Notes: generated from the letters alone by a model not told the origin. Counted from the stretch's first letter, positions 7,108-15,704 are shown. The stretch is DNA of 64,000 nucleotides from an uncultured Desulfosarcina sp. (GCF_963668215.1 NZ_OY764190.1:3286001-3350000); one strand, 5' to 3'. A program made the numbers and translations.

Positions 7108-8001
7108 ATGAAAAAGATTTGGCTTGTCGTATTGATGCTGGGTTTATTTGCTGCAACGGTTTTGGCCGATGAACCTGTTCCCTTGTCCCAGCAGGCCATG
7201 CAAAGCGTGCAGCAGCAAAGCCAGGAAATGAGTGCCGTCGGTATTCCAGAAGCCCAGGCGCAGAAGATGTTGAACCAGATGGTACAGAACCGGTTCCAGG
7301 ACCGGAACCGGCTCCGCGCCCAACAGATTGTGATGAGTGCCGCTAAGATGGGGCTTCCCACCGAACCGGTAATGAGCAAGGCCATGGAGGGGATGGCCAA
7401 ACAGGTCAAAGAGCAGCAGGTCATCCGGGCCATGGAAACCGTACGCAGCCGATATGCATACGCCAACCGACTTGCAAAAACGCTTTCCGACGACAAAGCA
7501 AACATCGACATGCTGACACACAGCATCGCGGACAGCATGGCGGCAGGGATGAAGTCCAGGGACATGGATGCGATGATCAGTCAATTGCAGACCCAAAGCC
7601 GCCAGCAGACGGCAACCCGCAACCAGGCGGAAATGGACCAACTGGCCATTCAGACCGTTCAGACCATTCGTACAATGGCACGCATGGGATATGATTCTTC
7701 GAAGGTTGCCAGCGCCGTCGGGCAGGCGCTTCGAAATCAATACACCCACCAGGAGATGAAACAGTTGCGCGCCAGGATCGCCAAACAGACTCATCAGGAC
7801 CTGGGTCGGCTTGTGGCCACGCAACATGCCGGTTCTATCGGGAAAGGATCTAACGACGGCAGTGCAGGCGGCAGCGGAGCAGGTGGTGGTTCTGGCAGCG
7901 GGTCCGGCGGTTCTGGTGGCGGCGGCAGCGGTGGAGGCGGCAGTGGCGGTGGCGGTGGTTCCGGCGGTGGCGGTGCCGGAGGGCCAGGGGGTGCCAAATA
8001 A
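7108..8001 (+). CDS. Secreted Met/Gln-rich helical protein with poly-Gly/Ser tail
   Basis: 297 residues. Sec signal peptide (KKIWLVVLMLGLFAATVLA, cleavage near residue 20). Residues 25-235 are helical and rich in Met, Gln and Arg, with four loosely repeated units starting at G45, G82, G147 and G194 (G-[IL/MY]-[P/x]-..-x-V/M-x3-M/A). Residues about 246-297 are almost only Gly and Ser, like a flexible linker or spacer. No catalytic motif seen. A good AAGGAGG ribosome site lies before the ATG. It is the last gene of the sigma operon and is followed by a hairpin. It could be an exported structural or surface protein. Confidence 0.72.
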   Translation: MKKIWLVVLMLGLFAATVLADEPVPLSQQAMQSVQQQSQEMSAVGIPEAQAQKMLNQMVQNRFQDRNRLRAQQIVMSAAKMGLPTEPVMSKAMEGMAKQVKEQQVIRAMETVRSRYAYANRLAKTLSDDKANIDMLTHSIADSMAAGMKSRDMDAMISQLQTQSRQQTATRNQAEMDQLAIQTVQTIRTMARMGYDSSKVASAVGQALRNQYTHQEMKQLRARIAKQTHQDLGRLVATQHAGSIGKGSNDGSAGGSGAGGGSGSGSGGSGGGGSGGGGSGGGGGSGGGGAGGPGGAK

Positions 8002-8343
8002 TCTGATCATTTGTCATCCCATCGATTTGAGTGATCGTCATCATCTTTTTCAAACCACGAACAGCAAAATAACACAGGAGCGCTTCCTCGCCGCTCCTGT
8101 TGCATTTAACCTGCACTCAATCAACTCCTCAACAACCAACCTACCATTTATATGGCTTGCCCTGCATTCATCGGATGGACTGGCAGGTAAGAATCAAGGG
8201 TTTTTTCAAAGACGAGCCATCTTTATTCCTCATAAAAAGTCCCTCTTTCGATTGCAAATTGATCGAATACCCATTAATTACAGGGAAACGCCATATCGAT
8301 GGTTTTGGCTGATGCAAACAACATTTGAGAAAGACCCAAGTCA
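8002..8343. other. Intergenic stretch without a recognisable gene
   Basis: 342 bp, more AT-rich than its neighbours. It carries a hairpin at 8074-8100 and must contain the promoter of the ABC exporter. Short open frames in it have no ribosome site or homology that I recognise. Confidence 0.5.
8074..8100 (+). terminator. Hairpin after the sigma-factor operon
   Basis: A 9-bp stem, ACAGGAGCG with CGCTCCTGT, loop of 9 bases, followed by TGCATTT. Position suits termination of the operon, but the T-tract is poor. Confidence 0.5.
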
Positions 8344-9330
8344 ATGAATCCTGAAAACGGAATCGCCATCGCGGTAACGGGGCTGGCCAAACGCTTCGAC
8401 GATGTTGCGGCGGTTGCAGGTGTGGATTTTGAAGTGCGGTCGGGTGAACTTTTCGGTTTTCTCGGTCCCAATGGTGCCGGCAAGACCACGACGATCAATA
8501 TGCTCACCGGGCTGGCCCGCCCGGATGCCGGTTCCATCCGGATCGGCGGCATCGACTGTTCCGGCAATCCGCGAGCCGCACAGCATCTGGTGGGCGTCGT
8601 TCCCGATGAGAGCAACCTTTATCCGGAGTTGACCGGGTACGAAAATTTGTGTTTCTGTGCCGCGCTGTACGGCCTGGCGAAACGCGAACGCGAGGAGCGG
8701 GCCCGCGGTCTGCTGGAGGATTTCGGCCTGACCCGGGCGGCCGACCGCAAGTTCGCCGGATACTCCAAAGGCATGAAGCGCAAACTCACCATCGCCGCCG
8801 GGATCATTCACCGGCCGGATATTCTTTTTCTGGACGAACCGACCACCGGCATCGACGTGGCCAGCGCCAGGCAGCTTCGGCAGCTGGTTTCCGATCTACA
8901 CCGCAAAGGCACCACCATTTTTTTGACCACCCACTACATCGAGGAGGCCGAGCGGCTTTGCGACCGCATCGCCTTTATCGTGGAGGGCCGCATCGTTCGC
9001 ATCGCGACGGTGGCGGATCTGATCCAGCCGCTGCAGGCCAAGCAGAACCTGCAGCTGGCCTGCGCGAATCCTGTGGACCGTATCCCGGCAGAGATTGGCA
9101 GCCGCTTTCCCGATTTCGAATTCTCCCTTACAAAAAAAGGCTGCATTCGGGTGGCGTCGGACGGCCCCATCGGCGTGGGGCCGCTGGTGCGTTTTCTGGA
9201 GGACAGTGGCAACGTCGTCACCGAAGCCCGGCGGCTGCGGCCCTCCCTGGAAGATGTCTTCATGCAGATCACCGGCCTGGAAGCCGACGTCATGCGCAAA
9301 GAGAAGGAGAAAGGGGGCAAGCGAAAATGA
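8344..9330 (+). CDS. ABC transporter ATP-binding protein (ABC-2/NatA type)
   Basis: 328 residues. Walker A GPNGAGKTT, signature region YSKGMKRKL (a common variant in this subfamily) and Walker B ILFLDEPTTGID followed by the switch His in TTHYIEEA. The C-terminal 90 residues resemble the extra domain of DrrA/NatA/CcmA-like exporters. Its stop overlaps the permease start by 4 bases (ATGA). It supplies energy to the membrane protein encoded next; the exported compound is unknown. Confidence 0.92.
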   Translation: MNPENGIAIAVTGLAKRFDDVAAVAGVDFEVRSGELFGFLGPNGAGKTTTINMLTGLARPDAGSIRIGGIDCSGNPRAAQHLVGVVPDESNLYPELTGYENLCFCAALYGLAKREREERARGLLEDFGLTRAADRKFAGYSKGMKRKLTIAAGIIHRPDILFLDEPTTGIDVASARQLRQLVSDLHRKGTTIFLTTHYIEEAERLCDRIAFIVEGRIVRIATVADLIQPLQAKQNLQLACANPVDRIPAEIGSRFPDFEFSLTKKGCIRVASDGPIGVGPLVRFLEDSGNVVTEARRLRPSLEDVFMQITGLEADVMRKEKEKGGKRK

Positions 9331-10064
9331 AGCCCTGGATCGCTTTCTGGAATATCCTGGCCAAGGACATGCGAACCTATTACCTGAAACCGCCCAACAT
9401 CAGCTGGGGGATCATCTTCCCCCTGGCGTGGACGGGAATGTTTTTCATCAAAACCGGAAGCGGGCTGGAACGGATCGCCACGATCCTGCCCGGAGTGGTG
9501 GCGGTATCCATTCTTTTCGGCACCACCTCCATGCTGGCCGTAACGGTCACCTTCGAGAAGAAAAACCGTTCCTTCGAACGCCTGCTGCTGGCACCCATTC
9601 CCCTGGAAATTCTCATGCTGGCCAAGACCAGCGGTGCCATCATCATGGGATCGCTCAACGCTTTCGTGCCCATCGCCATGGCGCTTTTTCTCACCGATCT
9701 TTCCAGCGTTTTCTGGGGTGCCTTTATCCCTGCCGTCCTGATGATCGCGGTGGCTTCCACTTTTCTGGGCCTTTTCATCGCCGTTGCGGTCAGCGAGGTG
9801 TTCGAGGCCCAGACGTTTTCCAACTTTTTCCGGTTCCCCATGATTTTTCTGTGCGGACTCTTTTTCCCCATCGAACGGCTGCCCATGCTGCTCAAACCCC
9901 TGGCCTATGTTTTCCCTTTGACCTACGGGGTCGATGTCCTTCACGGGGCCGTGCACGGGCAACATCTCATGCCTTTTGCCCTGGATCTGGTGATTCTCGG
10001 CGGATTTTGTGTGGGATTGTTTGCGCTGAGTTTGTATAATATCAAGAAGCGCTGGATTAAATAG
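9327..10064 (+). CDS. ABC-2 type transporter permease
   Basis: 245 residues with six hydrophobic segments and the ABC-2 membrane layout: a cytoplasmic N terminus (FWNILAKDMRTYYLKPPN), then helices, then the family hallmark FRFPMIFLCGLFFPIERLP and PLTYGVDVL near the end. Translationally coupled to the ATPase gene. Together they form a simple two-gene exporter of the drug/Na+/polysaccharide type. Followed by a MITE-like repeat. Confidence 0.9.
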   Translation: MKPWIAFWNILAKDMRTYYLKPPNISWGIIFPLAWTGMFFIKTGSGLERIATILPGVVAVSILFGTTSMLAVTVTFEKKNRSFERLLLAPIPLEILMLAKTSGAIIMGSLNAFVPIAMALFLTDLSSVFWGAFIPAVLMIAVASTFLGLFIAVAVSEVFEAQTFSNFFRFPMIFLCGLFFPIERLPMLLKPLAYVFPLTYGVDVLHGAVHGQHLMPFALDLVILGGFCVGLFALSLYNIKKRWIK

Positions 10065-10068
10065 TGCC

Positions 10069-10200
10069 TATCCAGAAATGGCCAATTTGCCCGATATCGG
10101 CGTTATACGAAAAATTTTTTTCTCAGAATATAGCCAATATGCCTCAAAAAAAATTTTTCGAAAGCCTTGATCTCGACCAAATTTGCCGATTTCTGGACAA
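10069..10200. repeat. MITE-like inverted-repeat element, copy 1
   Basis: About 130 bp with terminal inverted repeats of about 18 bp (TCCAGAAAT-G/CGGC-AATTT at 10071-10088 and 10180-10197). The interior has two conserved cores, read on the minus strand: GGTCGAGATCAAGGCTT followed by TCGAA (10157-10178) and TAACGCCGATATCGG (10091-10105). Both cores recur in the element at 61.4-61.6 kb. No coding capacity. Confidence 0.78.
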
Positions 10201-10219
10201 ACACTGATCAGCGCCCGAA

Positions 10220-11188
10220 TCAGATGTCATAATGGCGCAGAGCTGCTGCCAGCCGTGCTTTTCGAGCCCGGTCGGCGACGGTTAACACCGGTTTGTCCCG
10301 CTCCCACCGCCGGGCGGTTTCAGCATCGGCACCGGACAACAGCGGATCGACTGCTGCAATTAAGGCATCGAATTGTCGAAAAAGGCCGCCGGCGGCGATA
10401 TGGGTGGCCGGTGACATGGGATCCTGACAAGCCAGGGCGCACACCGCGACGATGAGCAGGCTCACCTGTTCGACAATCTCCGCCGACCAGCCGAAGCGCC
10501 GGGAAATTCCCAGAAGATGCCCCAGAACTGCCCCGATCACATGCAGATCCTCTATGGTGCGAAAGGGTTTGATCATGCCGGTATAGCCGTCCCCTTCCAT
10601 CACCTGCTCCGACGGGACAAAGACATCCTTGAAAAGAACGGTGCCGTGGGTAATTTCGGGAATGAAGGGCAGGGCAGGCATAGCAGAAACCGTCAGACCG
10701 GCAGCATCGCGGCCCACCTGGACCATGCGAATCTGGTTTCGACCTTCCTCTACGCCGATGGAGGCCGCCACGAACAGCCGTTCGGCTTGGATGCCGCCGG
10801 TGATGAAGTGTTTTTCTCCGTTTAGCCGGTACCCACGGGCGATGGGCACAAGACAGGTTTGAATGTCCCGCGGATGGTTGCCGCCGGCTTCGGTGATGGC
10901 CATCGCGCAGATGGTTGTCGCCGGCAGACCGGGAAACAGGCAGCGAATCGCCTCCTGGTAAGCGGTAAAAAAGGCCCAGGCCAGTCGGTCACACTGCAAG
11001 CCTCCCCATACACAGCGCTCGATGGGTTGTGCCCAGTCCCGACCTGCAGTTTCCCATACATCTTGCCAGACGTCAAAGTCGTCCATGGGCCGGGCGATTT
11101 CTCCCAACGGACAGGTCAGCAGGGCATGCAGTAAAGGAACCGAGGTCATGGTATGACCATGTAACATTGTTTTACCCTGCTCCCTCAC
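10220..11188 (-). CDS. Short acyl-CoA dehydrogenase-like protein
   Basis: 315-322 residues, shorter than the roughly 380 of normal acyl-CoA dehydrogenases. The flavin/substrate middle region is recognisable: AITEAGGNHPRD and YRLNGEKHFITGGIQAERLFVAA match the usual TEP-x-GSD and GEKxWITN segments, and FKDVFVPSEQV matches the beta-domain end. The C-terminal helical part is cut short and ends in a basic helix; I do not see the usual Y/E-G-T catalytic-loop region. Enzyme activity is therefore doubtful. GTG at 11188 overlaps the stop of the VWA gene (GTGA); ATG at 11167 has a better ribosome site. Third gene of a MoxR-VWA cluster. Confidence 0.7.
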   Translation of the reverse strand: MREQGKTMLHGHTMTSVPLLHALLTCPLGEIARPMDDFDVWQDVWETAGRDWAQPIERCVWGGLQCDRLAWAFFTAYQEAIRCLFPGLPATTICAMAITEAGGNHPRDIQTCLVPIARGYRLNGEKHFITGGIQAERLFVAASIGVEEGRNQIRMVQVGRDAAGLTVSAMPALPFIPEITHGTVLFKDVFVPSEQVMEGDGYTGMIKPFRTIEDLHVIGAVLGHLLGISRRFGWSAEIVEQVSLLIVAVCALACQDPMSPATHIAAGGLFRQFDALIAAVDPLLSGADAETARRWERDKPVLTVADRARKARLAAALRHYDI

Positions 11189-12561
11189 AGCACCAATTCC
11201 TGGATGAAGGCGGAAAGCTGGTTCAGATTCCTACACGGCCGCACCTCGTTGCAGATGGGGCGGTAGGTTCGCATTTCACTGTCCCCGGTATACCAGAACT
11301 GTTCCGTTTCGGGGTTGAGCCAGATCAGCCGGCGGCAGCGGTCGCGGATTTCCTCCAAAATTCGGCTTTCGGGGTTGGCGTAATTGGAGCGGCCGTCGCC
11401 GATCACGATAAAAGTCGTTTTCTTGGTGACTGCGTCCATATGGCGGCTGCGGAACTGGCGCAGGGTCAACCCGTAGTCCGTGGATGCCCCGTAATTGATC
11501 CCCGCTTCGGTGAGAATTTTCCCGATGGCGGTTTCCACGCCATGGTCATCGAAAAAGCGGGTGACCTCGGCCACCTCGGCCACGAAAACGAAACTTCGCA
11601 CACGTTCGAAGCATTCCTGCAGGGAGTAGAGGATGTTGAGCATGAATTTGGCCGAGGACCACACCGAGCCCGAGATGTCGCACAGCACCACGATGCGTGC
11701 CTTGCGCGGCGGCTTGTGCCTGAAAACGATTTCGACGGGAACCCCCTGGTAGCGGGCCGCCCGGCGCAGGGTCTTTTTCACGTCCAACCCTCCCCGGTTG
11801 CGGGTCGCATAGCGAAGCGCCGCCGTATCCTTGAGCTTGCGAACCAGCTGATCGATGGCTTCGCGCAACCGGATGGTTTCGGACGGGGACAGGGCGTTGA
11901 AGGAAAGGCTGCCCAGCGCTGTATCGGCTTCATGTGCGTCTCTGCGGACGTTGTCCGCCTCGGGGGCCTCTTCCCGGGTCAGCAGGGTGCGGACGACGGC
12001 GATGCGATGCTTGAGGTGCCGTTCGATCTGTCGGCGGATTTCCCAGTGAAGGGCGTCTCGGTGGTTTTCCAGATAGCGGTCCACCAGTTCGGCGGCACGG
12101 TCCAGGGCGCGAAGGATGGGAAAGCGGCGCACCAGGGCGCCCAGGTTGCTTCCCGGACCCTGTCTGCGGCTGTTGCCTTCGCTCTGGACTTCCTGGAGAA
12201 GCTGTAAATAAGCCGCGGGCTCGCCGGTGATGAATTCGGATATGGCCGATAGTTCCTGCTGATCTTTGGCGGCTGCCTGAAGCGCCTCACGGACGGCCTT
12301 CACGGGAACTGCCAGCGAAACGGCGTCAGCCGCCGTCGCATGCACCTGCAATTCATGGAAAAAGAGATGATAGAGGTGGTCGAAGCGGTGCTGTTCCCGA
12401 CGGCTCTTGGCAAAATTGGCCCGCAGTACAGCGTTGAACTGCCGTTCGTCCAGGACATCGATCAGGCGGATCTGGGAGAGGCAATCCTTGACCTCGGCGG
12501 TGGAGATGCGCAGATCCGAGGCACGGGCACAGGAGACAAACTGCAATATTACATTTTCCAT
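11185..12561 (-). CDS. VWA domain protein (CoxE/MoxR-partner type)
   Basis: About 458 residues. A helical N-terminal region of some 250 residues precedes a von Willebrand A domain. Its metal-ion-dependent adhesion site DISGS is clear in VVLCDISGSVWSS, with a later T in FIVIGDGRSN. This is the CoxE-like protein that normally pairs with a MoxR AAA+ ATPase, here encoded about 120 bp upstream. Such pairs act as chaperones that insert metals or remodel protein complexes. The frame is open for 27 more codons but those run into an intergenic repeat, so the ATG at 12561 is preferred. Coupled to the acyl-CoA dehydrogenase-like gene. Confidence 0.87.
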   Translation of the reverse strand: MENVILQFVSCARASDLRISTAEVKDCLSQIRLIDVLDERQFNAVLRANFAKSRREQHRFDHLYHLFFHELQVHATAADAVSLAVPVKAVREALQAAAKDQQELSAISEFITGEPAAYLQLLQEVQSEGNSRRQGPGSNLGALVRRFPILRALDRAAELVDRYLENHRDALHWEIRRQIERHLKHRIAVVRTLLTREEAPEADNVRRDAHEADTALGSLSFNALSPSETIRLREAIDQLVRKLKDTAALRYATRNRGGLDVKKTLRRAARYQGVPVEIVFRHKPPRKARIVVLCDISGSVWSSAKFMLNILYSLQECFERVRSFVFVAEVAEVTRFFDDHGVETAIGKILTEAGINYGASTDYGLTLRQFRSRHMDAVTKKTTFIVIGDGRSNYANPESRILEEIRDRCRRLIWLNPETEQFWYTGDSEMRTYRPICNEVRPCRNLNQLSAFIQELVL

Positions 12562-12603
12562 GGCAAATAGCCGTCGGACGAGCAACACAGCAGGTATATG
12601 ATA

Positions 12604-12677
12604 CGGAGGTCGGATGACGGATGTCGGAGGTTCGAATTCCACCTTCTGACTTCCGACCTCAGTCCTCCGACCTCAGT
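12604..12677. repeat. Low-complexity GGTCGGA/TCCGACC intergenic repeat
   Basis: About 75 bp of short degenerate units, GGAGGTCGGATGACGGATGT on the left and inverted copies (TTCCGACCTCAGTCCTCCGA) on the right, forming a partial hairpin. It lies between the moxR and VWA genes. Resembles, in style but not sequence, the repeat at 4.7-4.9 kb. Confidence 0.6.
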
Positions 12678-12679
12678 CG

Positions 12680-13618
12680 TCACCTGAAATTGACTACCTG
12701 CCGGACCTGCTCGCGGACCTGGCGGGCGTCCTCCCGGTGTTTGCAGATCACATTGAGCGTATCGGCAACGATTTCCGGAGATAGCGTGTCCACTTGCAGG
12801 GCGATCAGGGCCCTGGCCCAGTCCAGGGTTTCGGAAATGCTGGGCCTCTTTTTAAGATCGAGTTCACGAATGCGGGCCATGGCGTCAACCATCTGTCCGG
12901 CCAGCCCTTCGGCAATGCCGGGCACTTTTTTCCGCACAATGGCCAGTTCGGTATCCCGGTCGGGATAGTCGATATACAGATGGATGCAGCGGCGCTTGAG
13001 GGCGTCGCTCATATCGCGGTAGCTGTTGGAGGTTAGGACTACAAAGGGAATATGGGCCGCCGTGACGGTGCCCAGCTCGGGGATGGTGACCTGGTAATCG
13101 CTGAGAATTTCCAGCAGGAAAGCTTCGAACTCGGGATCGGATTTGTCTACCTCATCCACCAGCAGGACCACCGGTGCGGTGGACCGGATCGCCCGCAAAA
13201 GGGGCCGGGGCAGCATGAAGCGTTCGGAGAAGAAGGCATCCTCCTGGCCGGCGATGCGTTCCACGGCCTCGGTCAGACTGCCGGCGCGATCGACCACGTC
13301 GGCGACCTTGTCTTTCACCATCTGGGTGTAGAGCAGTTGCTTGGCGTATTCCCATTCGTACAGGGCTTTGGCTTCGTCCAGCCCTTCATAGCATTGCAGG
13401 CGGATCATTTCCCGGCCCAGGCTGCGTGAAACCGCCTTGGCCAGTTCGGTTTTACCCACCCCGGCGGGGCCTTCCACCAGGACGGGCTTTCGGGTGCTGG
13501 CGGCCAGAAAGATGACCGTTGCGATTTCACGGGTGCAGATATAGCCCGCCGCTTCCAGCAGGGTTCGGGAGTTTTGGACGCTGTCGAATCGCATATTCAT
13601 AATCTCTTGCAAATTCAT
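12680..13618 (-). CDS. MoxR family AAA+ ATPase
   Basis: 312 residues. Walker A EGPAGVGKTELAKA (about residues 49-62), Walker B VVLLVDEVDKSD, a sensor region (FVVLTSNSYRDMSDALKRRC) with its Arg finger region, and a C-terminal lid. MoxR ATPases work with VWA proteins as protein-remodelling or cofactor-insertion chaperones. The partner VWA gene follows on the same strand after a short repeat. An alternative ATG eight codons downstream (13594) is possible. Confidence 0.92.
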   Translation of the reverse strand: MNLQEIMNMRFDSVQNSRTLLEAAGYICTREIATVIFLAASTRKPVLVEGPAGVGKTELAKAVSRSLGREMIRLQCYEGLDEAKALYEWEYAKQLLYTQMVKDKVADVVDRAGSLTEAVERIAGQEDAFFSERFMLPRPLLRAIRSTAPVVLLVDEVDKSDPEFEAFLLEILSDYQVTIPELGTVTAAHIPFVVLTSNSYRDMSDALKRRCIHLYIDYPDRDTELAIVRKKVPGIAEGLAGQMVDAMARIRELDLKKRPSISETLDWARALIALQVDTLSPEIVADTLNVICKHREDARQVREQVRQVVNFR

Positions 13619-13736
13619 GGTAATGGACGTTGCTTAAATTATCCAATGTTTACAATGGAAATTTCACCGGATCAAACAAAAACTGAAAGGCAGACCGGGC
13701 CGAGTGCCCGGTGAAAAACGGGTCGGCCACCGACGA

Positions 13737-15179
13737 TCACGGCGAGGCCGGCGGACGCCGGCGGACTTTGTAGATGACGTCAATGCGGTTTTTGAGGCCA
13801 TCTTCCAACTTCAGGGAGGAGGGTTGCAGCACCAGGCTGACCGAAACGGTGCCGCCGGTGGTGATGTTGTCCAGGGGGATTTTTTCCGTGTAAATGGTAT
13901 GGATATCCTTGAGCATCTGGCTGCCGCCCACCACCTTGACCGTGTCGGGGACCAGGCGGGCGTCTTCCAGAATCAGGTTGTCGGCCAGTTTCCCGGTCCA
14001 GTCGGGCTGGATGGGGAGGGCTTTTTGAACCGGCCGATCCAGGTTGACCTCCAGCATTTGGGGATCGACCTGTTTGAGCTGGATACCGGGCGGCAGGGCG
14101 ATGCTCTCCCGGGCAATGGGGATCTGGTTTGACCCGGCAACGGCATTGGCCAGATCCAGCTTGATCTTCACCTGATCGGGCCGAATGGATTTGATCAGAC
14201 TCCCCGAACCGCTGAGCTGCAGGTTGACGCTGCTGGCCGAGGCGGAAAAGATTTCCAGGCCGGGATCCCGGTTCATGAACTCCACGGGAACTTTCAAGGT
14301 CGCCAGGGCTTCCAGTCCCCGGGCGAAACTGAACCAGATGCCGGTGATGCCCACCAGACAGATCATGGCGGCGATTCCCAACTCCACCGCCTGTTTTTTC
14401 AGCCCGCTGGCTGCGGTTGCCTCGCCGGCATGTTCCTGGAGCACATGGCGCAGTTCGATGTTGTTGTCGATGTTGATGGCGGCGTCATCCTTGAATACCA
14501 TTACTCGTCCGCGCTCTTCGGAAACCACAATGACCAGGGCGTCGGATTGCTCGGCCAGGCCGATGGCGGCGCGATGGCGGGTGCCGAAGTAGGAAGGCAG
14601 GTCGGTTCGCTTGGACAATGGCAAAATGGCGGCCACCTCCACGATTCGATCTCCCTGAATAATCGCGGCGCCGTCGTGCACCGGGTTGCCATGCCAGAAA
14701 ACGCTCAGCAGCATTTCACGGGAGAGCGCGCCTTTCCAGGGAATACCACTCTGGATCACGGTTTCGATGCCTTTTTTCAGGGGCAGAACGATCAGTGCGC
14801 CCAGCTTGCGGCGGGCCAGTTCGTAGACGCCCTCGACGATAATGTCCACCGGCGTCTGGATCTGGCGCTGGGGGATGCCCCAGAAAAAAGACTTGAAGTT
14901 GCGGGTTTGCAGGACGCTGGCAATCTCGTTGCGGAAAACGATGATGATGATCAGCGCGGCTGCGGCGATGATGCCCTGAATGGCCCAGCTGGTGACGATC
15001 AGCCCCATGTAAACCGCCGTGCGCTCCAGAATCCAGAGCATGGCAATGGCCATGATCATGCGGATAACGTTGGTCCCCCGGAACAGCACATAGAGCCTGA
15101 AGAGGATATAGCTGTTCAGCAGGATATCGACGACATCCTGCCAGCGAAGACCGGTGGTCAATTGCGTCAACAGTTCCAT
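13737..15179 (-). CDS. cdaA: Diadenylate cyclase (CdaA type) fused to YbbR domains (CdaR-like)
   Basis: 480 residues. Three N-terminal membrane helices (about 12-32, 38-58, 62-82) are followed by a DAC domain with both catalytic motifs, DGA at 169-171 and RHR at 201-203, which makes c-di-AMP from ATP. A fourth membrane helix (about 267-285) leads to an outer region of about 190 residues resembling YbbR repeats (VPVEFMNRDPGLEIFS.., SVSLVLQPSSLKL). In Firmicutes the cyclase and its YbbR regulator CdaR are separate neighbouring genes; here they are one polypeptide. c-di-AMP controls potassium, osmolyte and cell-wall homeostasis. The next gene downstream encodes a DUF2914 protein. Confidence 0.92.
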   Translation of the reverse strand: MELLTQLTTGLRWQDVVDILLNSYILFRLYVLFRGTNVIRMIMAIAMLWILERTAVYMGLIVTSWAIQGIIAAAALIIIIVFRNEIASVLQTRNFKSFFWGIPQRQIQTPVDIIVEGVYELARRKLGALIVLPLKKGIETVIQSGIPWKGALSREMLLSVFWHGNPVHDGAAIIQGDRIVEVAAILPLSKRTDLPSYFGTRHRAAIGLAEQSDALVIVVSEERGRVMVFKDDAAINIDNNIELRHVLQEHAGEATAASGLKKQAVELGIAAMICLVGITGIWFSFARGLEALATLKVPVEFMNRDPGLEIFSASASSVNLQLSGSGSLIKSIRPDQVKIKLDLANAVAGSNQIPIARESIALPPGIQLKQVDPQMLEVNLDRPVQKALPIQPDWTGKLADNLILEDARLVPDTVKVVGGSQMLKDIHTIYTEKIPLDNITTGGTVSVSLVLQPSSLKLEDGLKNRIDVIYKVRRRPPASP

Positions 15180-15183
15180 GGGA

Positions 15184-15606
15184 TCAATCGGCTATGCTGA
15201 ATCGCAAGGTGCGCATAAGTTTGTCATCGGCATCGGTAATCTCCACCCGCCAGGGCCCCTTGTCGGAGTCCCTGAGCTGCACGCTGGTGAACGAAGACCA
15301 GCGGGGAGGATTGATGGTCAGCCGTTTTACCGTGACCAGGCTGTCCCGGCGATACCATTTGTGGTGAATATAGGTTTTCTCGGGCACCGGATCGAATTCC
15401 GTGTAGCAGGAGACCCGCCCCCGTTCGATGGAAAAGACCACGGCCGTGTTCACCGGCGCATATTCTTCGATGGTCTCGCACATGACCGCTTTCGATAAAA
15501 TCGGTTTCGCGGTTGCGGACAGATCATGGCTCCATAAAGTCAAGGAAATGGCCAGCAGGCCGGCCGCCAGGCAGAACCGGGTGAATTTTTTAATCGAGGG
15601 TCGCAT
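15184..15606 (-). CDS. DUF2914-like exported protein
   Basis: About 140 residues with an N-terminal signal peptide or membrane anchor (FCLAAGLLAISLTLWS). The rest matches the DUF2914 pattern: FSIERGRVSCYTEF, an aromatic HHKWYRRD motif and WSSFTSVQLRDSDKGPWRVEI with a final strand. Function of the domain unknown; it is thought to be a small beta-sandwich. It begins about 425 bp upstream of the cyclase gene and ends 4 bp before it, on the same strand, so the two are probably one operon. The ATG at 15606 is chosen because codons further upstream look non-coding. Confidence 0.75.
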   Translation of the reverse strand: MRPSIKKFTRFCLAAGLLAISLTLWSHDLSATAKPILSKAVMCETIEEYAPVNTAVVFSIERGRVSCYTEFDPVPEKTYIHHKWYRRDSLVTVKRLTINPPRWSSFTSVQLRDSDKGPWRVEITDADDKLMRTLRFSIAD

Positions 15607-15704
15607 GAGGACCACAGTAGCGAAATCCCTTTTTTTTGCAAGAGAAAATCGCGGTATGGGGAGGGATGACGGAAAGAGGCACATCCCGGCAAGGCTGCCG
15701 GGAA

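Noticed and set aside
7880..7990. Short tandem GGCGGCAGCGG-type repeats that could be taken for a CRISPR or VNTR
   Set aside because: They are the in-frame codons of the Gly/Ser tail of the secreted protein. No spacers. Length polymorphism is possible but it is not an array.
13694..13712. ACCGGGC/GCCCGGT hairpin downstream of the cyclase gene as a terminator
   Set aside because: Only a 7-bp stem and no adjacent T-run on the minus strand, so not reported as a terminator.
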